Below, piece by piece: positions 6,522-13,077 of a stretch of DNA of 25,212 nucleotides. This DNA is from a virus. The notes under the pieces were generated by a model. That model worked only from the letters and a program-made list of their open reading frames with translations. It was not told the origin of the DNA and ran no database searches. Where the stretch lies: positions 1 to 25,212 of the IMG/VR virus record IMGVR_UViG_3300042882_000098, one strand, 5' to 3'. The first letter of the stretch is position 1; each line of letters opens with the position of its first letter. Position numbers and translations under genes: made by a program.

Positions 6522-7210
6522 CCTCCAGCGGCACCTACACCTTCAACCCCTCCCTCGGCGAGTTGACGCTCTACGCCTTCAATCTCTGCCAGATCCGGCC
6601 GACGTCGCTCGTGCAGGAGCACATGCAGAGCGCCCGCATGGCGACGAACATGATGCTGGCGTCGTGGGCGAACCAAGGCGTAAACCTGTGGGCCGTCGAC
6701 CTCGTGACAACGCCCGTGACGCAGGGCGTCTCGACATACGCTGTCGACGCCAACACGGTGATGATCCTCGACGCCTACATGGTGACGACAGGCGGCGGCT
6801 CGAATATCGACCGGATCATCATGCCTGTCAGCCGCACGGAGTACGCCTCGTACCCGAACAAGGCCCAGCAGGGCTTCCCGACGGTCTTCTGGTTTGACCG
6901 CCTCATCAGCCCGACGGTCACGCTGTGGCCGGTGCCGGACGGCTCCAGCACGACGACCTTGAAGTACTACCGGGTCCGCAGGATGCAGGACGCGGAGTTC
7001 TCAAGCGGCCAGACTGTCGAGGTCCCCTACCTGTGGCTTGAGGCCTTCGCCGACGGCCTCGCCTACCGCCTCGCCAAGGTCTGGAACCCGCAGATCGCCG
7101 TAGGCCTCAAGGCCGTCGCCGACGAGACGTACAAGATCGCGGCGGACCAGAATATCGAGACCGCGGCGACGTTCATTTCGCCGCAACTGTCGGGATATTA
7201 CAGGCCCTAG
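6518..7210 (+). CDS. Head-tail adaptor, P22 gp4-like/tail tubular A-like (230 aa)
   Basis: A 230-aa protein with the layout of short-tailed phage adaptors that close the portal and connect it to the tail. An N-terminal helical part (LGELTLYAFNLCQIRPTS, MATNMMLASWANQG at about residues 15-55) is followed by a central beta part with GFPTVFWFDRL and VTLWPVPDG (about 118-150), then a C-terminal helical part (YLWLEAFADGLAYRLAKVW, about 172-190). The GxP...PxP centre and Trp/Tyr-rich tail helix are typical of the P22 gp4-like and T7 gp11-like group as I know it. A second gene with the same layout lies at 12349-13074. It starts within ATGA shared with the 72-aa gene. The homing endonuclease is inserted directly after its stop. 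Confidence 0.7.
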   Translation: MTSSGTYTFNPSLGELTLYAFNLCQIRPTSLVQEHMQSARMATNMMLASWANQGVNLWAVDLVTTPVTQGVSTYAVDANTVMILDAYMVTTGGGSNIDRIIMPVSRTEYASYPNKAQQGFPTVFWFDRLISPTVTLWPVPDGSSTTTLKYYRVRRMQDAEFSSGQTVEVPYLWLEAFADGLAYRLAKVWNPQIAVGLKAVADETYKIAADQNIETAATFISPQLSGYYRP

Positions 7211-7226
7211 TGTGGTAGAATGCGTC

Positions 7227-7868
7227 ATGCCCGACACCAAAATATATTACGTATACGAGCATTGGCGCCCTGATACCGGGGCGTGTTTTTACGTCGGTAA
7301 AGGAAAGGGAAAGCGCGCGTGGGATTTGCGCCGGATGCGCAACCGGCATTTTCTCGCGGTGGTCGCAAAATTAACCCGCGCAGGTGTGGCCGTGGACGTT
7401 CGGATCGTAGCGCGCGATCTTGATGAAGTGGATGCGCTACAACTCGAAATAACACAGATCGCCGCCCGCCGTTCTCTTGCGCTGACCAATTTGACCGAAG
7501 GCGGCGACGGAATGAAGCGGCCCACGGCTGCCACACGCGCGAAAATTTCCGCGTCCCAGAAGCGCCGTTTTACGCGCCCTGACGAATTGGCGAAACTCAG
7601 TCGTCGCGCCAAAGGGCGCCCGACGTCGGAAGCGACAAAAGCAAAATTGTCAAAGGCGCTCAAAGGTCGCAAGCTGTCTGCCGAGCACAAGGTGCGCTTG
7701 TGCGCAGCTGCTAAGAAGCGCGGCGTATCTGAAGCTACTCGCGCTGCGCAAAAGGCCGCGGTGACGGGGCGCAAGCGCGCGCCGTTTTCAGCTGCGACGA
7801 TTACTAAGATGCGAGCGGCCGCATTCACGCGCGAAGCCGCGCGTCGCACCTTTCGGGAGACTGCGTAA
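7227..7868 (+). CDS. GIY-YIG homing endonuclease with NUMOD3 repeats
   Basis: A 213-aa free-standing homing endonuclease. Residues 6-90 form a GIY-YIG nuclease domain: YYVY (7-10) replaces GIY, FYVGKGKG (21-28) replaces YIG, with R30, a probable catalytic Glu at E74 (LQLEITQI) and N88 (LTNLTEGGDG). From about residue 100 several NUMOD3-type DNA-binding repeats follow (TRAKISASQ, SEATKAKLSKALKGRKLS, SEATRAAQKA). The lower GC and Lys-rich coding differ from its structural-gene neighbours. A GTG at 7212 could extend it by five residues; ATG 7227 is preferred, but both ribosome sites are poor. Its TAA overlaps the next ATG (TAATG at 7866-7870), and its last codons supply that gene's ribosome site (GGGAGA at 7855-7860). 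Confidence 0.9.
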   Translation: MPDTKIYYVYEHWRPDTGACFYVGKGKGKRAWDLRRMRNRHFLAVVAKLTRAGVAVDVRIVARDLDEVDALQLEITQIAARRSLALTNLTEGGDGMKRPTAATRAKISASQKRRFTRPDELAKLSRRAKGRPTSEATKAKLSKALKGRKLSAEHKVRLCAAAKKRGVSEATRAAQKAAVTGRKRAPFSAATITKMRAAAFTREAARRTFRETA

Positions 7869-8371
7869 TGGGATACGCATCACGGTCAGGTAGAGCGAGG
7901 ACCAGCCCCTCAAACCCGCAAGCGCATGCGATCTGTGACCGCTGCGGCTTTCGCTACAACCACATCAGCCTCGCTTGGCAATTCGATTGGCGAGGCGCGA
8001 CGCTGCAGAACACGCGCGTGCTCGTTTGCCGCAAGTGCAACGACGACCAGCAGCAGCAGCTGCGCTCTATCGTGATCCCTGCGGATCCGGTGCCGATCAT
8101 GAACCCCCGCGTTCAGGACTTCGTCGCTGCGTCCACGACGCAGCGCACGACCAGCGGGCAGGATACCGTCGACTTCTGGACGGGTATCCCGATCCCCGGC
8201 AACGACGGGCGCATCACGCAGAACGACGGCACCCGCGTCACGCAGCAGACGGGCGCGCCGCCGGGAAGCCTCAACCAGCAGCCGGGCACCGACCCCAACG
8301 CGCCGGGCAACGACGACCCGGGGCTGCCCTACAACAACACCGACGTGCCTGAAACAGGGCCGCTGACGTAG
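7868..8371 (+). CDS. Phage structural-region protein with a four-cysteine zinc-ribbon motif (167 aa)
   Basis: A 167-residue protein with a putative zinc ribbon in the N-terminal half: C23-x2-C26 (AICDRCGFRY) and C54-x2-C57 (VLVCRKCNDDQ), separated by 27 residues containing a Trp/Phe-rich beta strand (LAWQFDWRGA). The C-terminal half is disordered, rich in Pro, Gly, Asn, Asp and Gln. I recall similar 'CDRCGFRY...CRKC-D' proteins in the tail modules of environmental podovirus-like phages, but their role is not established. It may act as a small assembly or baseplate-like component. It was probably directly coupled to the adaptor gene at 6518-7210 before the homing endonuclease arrived between them. 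Confidence 0.75.
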   Translation: MGYASRSGRARTSPSNPQAHAICDRCGFRYNHISLAWQFDWRGATLQNTRVLVCRKCNDDQQQQLRSIVIPADPVPIMNPRVQDFVAASTTQRTTSGQDTVDFWTGIPIPGNDGRITQNDGTRVTQQTGAPPGSLNQQPGTDPNAPGNDDPGLPYNNTDVPETGPLT

Positions 8372-8373
8372 TT

Positions 8374-8377
8374 GGAG
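8374..8377 (+). promoter_or_regulatory. Ribosome binding site selecting the TTG start of the tailspike
   Basis: GGAG stands 7 bases before TTG at 8385. No ATG lies nearby in this frame, and the encoded N-terminus (SNIQIPNLPAAIALNG) matches a common phage tail-protein start, so the TTG is well supported. The leader is conspicuously A/T-rich compared with its surroundings. Confidence 0.65.
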
Positions 8378-8384
8378 ATTTAAT

Positions 8385-11213
8385 TTGTCAAATATTCAAA
8401 TCCCGAACTTGCCTGCGGCTATTGCCTTAAATGGCAACGAGCAACTTGAAGCCGTGCAGGCGGGGGTGTCGGTAAAAACCACAGTTGCGCAATTGGGCGC
8501 GTATGCCGTCGCGTCGTTCACCGCCACTTCACCCCTCGTGTTCGTCGGCAGCGACATACAGCTCACCACGGTCCCTGTAGTGCTCGGGGGTACGGGAGGG
8601 ACGACGCAGCAGGCCGCCGCCGAGGGCCTCGGCGCGGCCTTCCCCGTCTTGAACCTGACCGCCTTGAAGGCTCTCACGTCACGCCCTCCCGTGGTCCGCA
8701 TGAGCGGGTACGCGACCCTGAACGACGGCGGCGGGGGCGACTGGTACTGGGTAGCCGGCGACACGACCACGCCCGACGACATACTCGTCGCGCAGCCGGC
8801 GTCAGGCACGGCCGGGCGCTATTTTCGCGTCTACACAGATTTCGTGAACGTCATGTGGGCCGGCGCAGTGCCCGACGCCGTTTTTGACACCGCTACGGGT
8901 GCGTGGACGGGGACGGACAACACGGCGATGTTTCGTAATGCGTTCGTGGCTGCGGCAGCGAGCCTTTTGGATTGGTACTGCCCGGCGGGCAGCTACATCA
9001 TCACAGGCACCGTGGTGCTCGGCAACGAGACGCCAAGCAACATGGAGTTCTACGGCGACGGCGACAAGAGCGTCATCATCCCCAAGATCAGCGGTCAGGC
9101 TGGTACTTTCAGCCCGTTCGTCATTGGCCAGTCGCAGATCAACGCGAACGGCGTCACGACGGGCAGCCCGACCTACTACCTGCCGTCGTTCGTCCCCTCG
9201 GGCAGCAACCTCCTGCCGATCAGCACGACGGCGGGGCTGACGGTGGGCGTCTGGGCCCAAATGATGGACCTGACGCAGCCGATTTTGAATTTTTCCGACG
9301 GCGGCCTCGACGGCATCGGCACGGCCAAAGTATTCCTCGGTCAGGCCGTCAAGATCATCGGGCTCGACGACGGTACGGGCGACACTTTCGACATCGTCTA
9401 CGGCACGTATGACTCGGCCACGGGTGAGACGTTCATCCGCGTCACGGCGCCGACGACATTCGCCAACGGGTCCACCATCACGCTGTCGGGCCTCACAGGC
9501 ACGGGCGCGTTCGCCTCTCTCAACGGTTCGTGGACGACGTTCGCCTCAACTTTGAGCGGCCCCGGCACGACCGACTTCTACTTCACCGGAACGTCGGGCC
9601 TCGGAGCCACCACCATCACAGGCGGCACCGTAACGTGGGCGGGCGATCTCACCCCGCGCATCGTCATCAGCCCCGCCGCCGAATTCAACTACGCGGGCAC
9701 CACGACCAGCCCCGGCACCAATGCGACGTGTTTCCGCACCTACCGACCGGAAGTGGGCAACATCGTCTTCCGCGACATGCGGTTTTCCTACGACCGCACG
9801 GAGCCTCCGTTCAACGCGCAGACGGTAGTGAACGCAGCGCGGCTCAACAACACGCTGTTCACTGGGCTGTCGTTTGAGTGGCCCGCGAGGTCCATCTCTG
9901 CCAATGGCGCAATCAACGGCAGCATCTCCCAGTGCAACTTCACGAACGGCGGCGCGTTTACCTACTGCGTCGTGTTTGACGACGGCGCGAGCGGGTGGCG
10001 CATCTCCGACTGTCACGCGCAAGGGGGGCGTCACTTTATTCAAGGGGGCCTGACCGCGCAGTACTTCATGGCGTCGTGCCATGTGCGGATTGAGAACAGT
10101 CAGTTCTCGAATTTCTATCTGGCGCCCCTGACGGCGCATGGCTACGCCCGCGACTGGATTTTTGAGGGGAACGAGGTCTGGGGCGGCACGACGGACACCG
10201 GAAGCGCCGGGCTGATCCTTCGCGGCCTGCGGCTCACGTCGCGCAACAACCGCATCACGGGCTGCAACACAGGCGTGGTTTTCTCGCCCAATCAAGGCTG
10301 CATCCTCGACGGCGGCGAGATCATCAACTGCAACACGGGCGTGGCTATCGCCCGCACGTTGGAGGCGCAGATACGCAACTACCCCTTCATTCAGGGGTCG
10401 AGGGACGCACACATCTACGTGTACCCTTACGAGTACCTTCGCCCCACGTCTCCGTTCCCCGGCATCAACATCACGGCGAAGGTGGCCCCGACGCGCTACG
10501 TGTACTTCATCGATAGCGGCACCTATGACAACGCGACGGGAGCCGTCTCGATCACGCTCACGCAGCCGTTCATCTTCAACACCGGTGCCACACTGCTGCT
10601 CGACCAGTTGACGGGCACGGGCGCCGCCAGTTCGCTCAACGGCACCTACACGTCGACCTCCGGTTCTGCCGGGACCTTCATCTTCACCTTCACAGCAGCA
10701 TCCGGCCTCGGCGCAATCACGATTGACACGGGCACCGTGACGTTCCTGCAGAGGCCGACCAACGGCGACGTCATGTGGCTGACGAACAGTCCCGGCGTCG
10801 CGCCGCTCATGGCGGACACCACGCGCATCGACATCAAGTCCGACGCGCTCGCGCCGATCTTCACAACGTGGGAAGAGGATGGCACCACTCCTTTGGGAGT
10901 GCCCTTCCCGGGGGAGTTCTCCGTTGGCGTAACGACCAAGACGGCCAACTTCTCGTTCGTGCCGTATCTCTACGCCACGTACATGTTCGACACGACGTCG
11001 GGGAATGTCACCGGCACGTTGCCCAACGCCACGACGTTGATCGGTATGCGCGTGCAGGCCAAGAAGACGAACACGGGCGGAAGCACGGCCACCATAGCGA
11101 CCACCAGCTCTCAAACTATCGACGGGAGCGCCACCAAGGTTCTGACCGACAACGAGTTCGTCACATTGATCGCCGAGGGTACGAGTGTAACGGCCAACTG
11201 GTATATCGTGTAG
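8385..11213 (+). CDS. Tailspike with pectate-lyase-like beta-helix (942 aa)
   Basis: A 942-residue tailspike or receptor-binding protein. The N-terminal part (IPNLPAAIALNGNEQLEAVQ, VLGGTGGT) is a virion-attachment region of a common phage type. Around residues 145-235 comes the entry to a pectate-lyase-3-like beta-helix (MWAGAVPDAVFD, DNTAMFRNAF, CPAGSYII, NMEFYGDG). Helix rungs continue to about residue 680 (RLNNTLFTGLSF, SQCNFTN, IENSQFSNF, SRNNRITGCNTG). Two related beta modules of about 80 residues interrupt or follow the helix (339-420 and 710-789). The C-terminal domain (867-942) ends in WYIV and recurs in the 129-aa protein at 15390-15779. It probably binds and perhaps cleaves host surface polysaccharide; catalytic residues cannot be assigned by eye. 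The start is TTG. Confidence 0.85.
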   Translation: MSNIQIPNLPAAIALNGNEQLEAVQAGVSVKTTVAQLGAYAVASFTATSPLVFVGSDIQLTTVPVVLGGTGGTTQQAAAEGLGAAFPVLNLTALKALTSRPPVVRMSGYATLNDGGGGDWYWVAGDTTTPDDILVAQPASGTAGRYFRVYTDFVNVMWAGAVPDAVFDTATGAWTGTDNTAMFRNAFVAAAASLLDWYCPAGSYIITGTVVLGNETPSNMEFYGDGDKSVIIPKISGQAGTFSPFVIGQSQINANGVTTGSPTYYLPSFVPSGSNLLPISTTAGLTVGVWAQMMDLTQPILNFSDGGLDGIGTAKVFLGQAVKIIGLDDGTGDTFDIVYGTYDSATGETFIRVTAPTTFANGSTITLSGLTGTGAFASLNGSWTTFASTLSGPGTTDFYFTGTSGLGATTITGGTVTWAGDLTPRIVISPAAEFNYAGTTTSPGTNATCFRTYRPEVGNIVFRDMRFSYDRTEPPFNAQTVVNAARLNNTLFTGLSFEWPARSISANGAINGSISQCNFTNGGAFTYCVVFDDGASGWRISDCHAQGGRHFIQGGLTAQYFMASCHVRIENSQFSNFYLAPLTAHGYARDWIFEGNEVWGGTTDTGSAGLILRGLRLTSRNNRITGCNTGVVFSPNQGCILDGGEIINCNTGVAIARTLEAQIRNYPFIQGSRDAHIYVYPYEYLRPTSPFPGINITAKVAPTRYVYFIDSGTYDNATGAVSITLTQPFIFNTGATLLLDQLTGTGAASSLNGTYTSTSGSAGTFIFTFTAASGLGAITIDTGTVTFLQRPTNGDVMWLTNSPGVAPLMADTTRIDIKSDALAPIFTTWEEDGTTPLGVPFPGEFSVGVTTKTANFSFVPYLYATYMFDTTSGNVTGTLPNATTLIGMRVQAKKTNTGGSTATIATTSSQTIDGSATKVLTDNEFVTLIAEGTSVTANWYIV

Positions 11214-11246
11214 CGTGGCACCCCGGCCAACTTCCCTGAGGATTCC

Positions 11247-11810
11247 ATGAGCACGAACCGGAAGGCATTCTTCGACGGTGTTCGCCCGGACCTGTTCGGC
11301 GGCACGCTCACACAGGCTCAGGTGGACGGCATCGGAGCCATCCTCGACGAGTGGGAGGTGCGCAAGCTGACGGACCTGCGCTGGCTGGCCTACATGCTCG
11401 CGACGACCTACCACGAGACCAACATGACCATGCAGCCGGTGCGCGAGGCGTATTGGCTGTCGGAAGACTGGCGGCGCAAGAACCTGCGCTACTACCCGTG
11501 GTACGGCCGCGGCTACGTGCAGCTCACATGGGAAGAAAACTACAAGAAGATGGGCTCCCTGCTCGGCGTCGACCTGCTGGATAACCTCGACCTCGCCATG
11601 GACCCACGCATCGCCGCCGCCATCATGTTCGAGGGCATGATGGCAGGGGACTTCACCGGCAAGTGTCTCAAGAACTATTTCAACGACACGACGGACGACC
11701 CGGTCAACGCCCGGCGGATCATCAACGGCACCGACAAGGCCGAGCTGATCGCCGGGTATCACCGTGGGTTCCTGAGTGATCTCCAATACGCGCGCGGGGG
11801 GACCGTCTGA
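11247..11810 (+). CDS. Endolysin, GH19 chitinase-like lysozyme
   Basis: A 187-aa peptidoglycan hydrolase of the GH19-like phage lysozyme type, a usual length for a single-domain endolysin. The core shows H56-E57 in TTYHETNMTMQPVREAYW, where E57 is the probable general acid and E67 a candidate second acidic residue, and the family signature YGRGYVQLTWEENY (86-99). A C-terminal segment with DPRIAAAIMFEGM and ARRIINGTDK follows. No signal peptide or SAR helix is visible, so release to the wall must rely on the holin encoded directly downstream. TGAGGA before the ATG is a good ribosome site. The stop overlaps the holin start (TGATG at 11808-11812). No Rz/Rz1-type spanin pair was recognised nearby. 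Confidence 0.85.
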   Translation: MSTNRKAFFDGVRPDLFGGTLTQAQVDGIGAILDEWEVRKLTDLRWLAYMLATTYHETNMTMQPVREAYWLSEDWRRKNLRYYPWYGRGYVQLTWEENYKKMGSLLGVDLLDNLDLAMDPRIAAAIMFEGMMAGDFTGKCLKNYFNDTTDDPVNARRIINGTDKAELIAGYHRGFLSDLQYARGGTV

Positions 11811-12340
11811 TGCCTTTCCTCCCTCTCCTGCTCGGCCTCGCGCCGACCGTCGCCAGCTGGATTCTCGGCGATAAGACTGGTGCCGCGGTAACGAAGATCA
11901 CAGGCATCGCCCAAGATCTTCTGGGAACCTCCGACGCCGCCGGCATCGAGAAGGCCATCGCTGCGGACCCCAACCTCGCCCTGCAGTTCAAAATGGCGGT
12001 TATGCAGGCCGAGGCCGACGCCCGCCGGCAGGAATTCGACACCCTGCAGGCGCAGCTCGCGGACGTGCAGAGTGCCCGCAATCAGACAGTGAGGCTTGCC
12101 GAGGCTGGATCGGTGATTGCGTGGGGCGCGCCAATCATCAGCATACTGATCACGGTCGGCTTCTTTGCGATGCTGTACGTCGTGATCCGCCAAGAAATCC
12201 CCGAGAGTTCCCAGACGCTCGCCAACATCATGTTGGGCAGCCTTGGTACTTCATTCACAGCAGTGGTAGGATACTGGGTCGGCAGCTCCGCCGGCTCTGC
12301 GCAGAAAACCAACGCACTTGAAAAGCTTGCCCGCGGTTAG
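11810..12340 (+). CDS. Holin, gene-transfer-agent 3-TM type
   Basis: A 176-aa membrane protein. Hydrophobic segments lie at about 2-19 (PFLPLLLGLAPTVASWIL), 103-126 (IAWGAPIISILITVGFFAML) and 138-160 (ANIMLGSLGTSFTAVVGYW). A long amphipathic, charged helix (about 56-98) separates the first two. This matches the layout of the 'GTA holin 3TM' family known from Rhodobacter-type gene transfer agents and alphaproteobacterial phages. The holin makes the inner-membrane lesion that lets the endolysin out at a set time. Start and upstream stop overlap, so lysozyme and holin are probably co-translated. It is followed 8 bases later by a tail adaptor gene, so the lysis pair is embedded within structural genes. 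Confidence 0.85.
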   Translation: MPFLPLLLGLAPTVASWILGDKTGAAVTKITGIAQDLLGTSDAAGIEKAIAADPNLALQFKMAVMQAEADARRQEFDTLQAQLADVQSARNQTVRLAEAGSVIAWGAPIISILITVGFFAMLYVVIRQEIPESSQTLANIMLGSLGTSFTAVVGYWVGSSAGSAQKTNALEKLARG

Positions 12341-12348
12341 GGGGTAGA

Positions 12349-13074
12349 ATGACGACCGGACTGACCTACGCCACGTTCGTCACTGAGCTGGCCAACCTTG
12401 CGGTGGTGGATCCGGCGGACGTCAACTTCGTCGCCAACCTGCCGCAGTGCATCACGTACGCCGAGAACCGCATCTATCGCGATCTTGACCTGCTCTCGAC
12501 GGTCACCGCCGCTTCCGGCTTCGCTTGCGCGACAGGAAGCCGCCAGATCACGTGGCCCATGACGCAGTTCGTGACGGTGCAGGAGATCAACGTCATCACG
12601 CCGTCGAGCACGACAAACCCGGACGCGGGCACGCGCGTCACCTTGTTGCCGACGACGAAAGTCTGGATGGACACGGTCTACGCCTCGCCGACAGCTACGG
12701 GCGTCCCCCAGTGGATGGCCATGCTCAACCAGAACACCGCACTGATCGCACCATGGCCGAACGCCAACTACAGCGTCGAAATCGTCGGCACCGTCCGACC
12801 CGACTCCCTGTCGGCGTCCAACACGACGACCTTCATCAGCACGTACCTGCCGGACCTGTTCCTCATGGCCTCCATGGTCTTCGTCAGCGGCTATCAGCGC
12901 GACTTCGCGCTCGGCGCCAGCCAGCCGAACGACCCCGGCATGCCCATCAACTACGAGACGCAGTACCAGACGCTGTTGAAGAGCGCGCTGGTCGAGGAGG
13001 CCCGCAAGAAGTTCGAGGCAGGCGCGTGGTCGTCGATGGCACCGGCGGTCGCGGCAACGCCGTCGCGAGGGTAG
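12349..13074 (+). CDS. Second tail adaptor-like protein (241 aa)
   Basis: A 241-aa protein with the same overall plan as the adaptor at 6518-7210. An N-terminal helical segment (CITYAENRIYRDLDLLSTV, about residues 30-48) is followed by a beta section with RQITWPMTQFVTVQEI, GVPQWMAML and LIAPWPNANYSVEIVG, then a C-terminal helical part (YLPDLFLMASMVFVSGY and YQTLLKSALVEEARKKF). It resembles head-closure or adaptor proteins of short-tailed phages. Located directly before the nozzle gene, it probably forms the ring between portal and nozzle. AGGGGG lies before the ATG. Which of the two adaptor-like proteins contacts the portal cannot be told from sequence. Confidence 0.7.
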   Translation: MTTGLTYATFVTELANLAVVDPADVNFVANLPQCITYAENRIYRDLDLLSTVTAASGFACATGSRQITWPMTQFVTVQEINVITPSSTTNPDAGTRVTLLPTTKVWMDTVYASPTATGVPQWMAMLNQNTALIAPWPNANYSVEIVGTVRPDSLSASNTTTFISTYLPDLFLMASMVFVSGYQRDFALGASQPNDPGMPINYETQYQTLLKSALVEEARKKFEAGAWSSMAPAVAATPSRG

Positions 13075-13077
13075 CGC

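Noticed and set aside
8884-9240. Arg/Ser/Thr-rich alternative + strand frames inside the tailspike and other GC-rich genes
   Set aside because: These are shifted frames of real genes, with strongly biased composition and no ribosome sites.
9546-11786. Long open minus-strand frame (746 codons) antisense to the tailspike and endolysin
   Set aside because: Its product is Arg/Gly/Val/Asp-rich with no domain, it crosses two well-supported genes and lacks a ribosome site; it is a by-product of GC-rich codons on the + strand.
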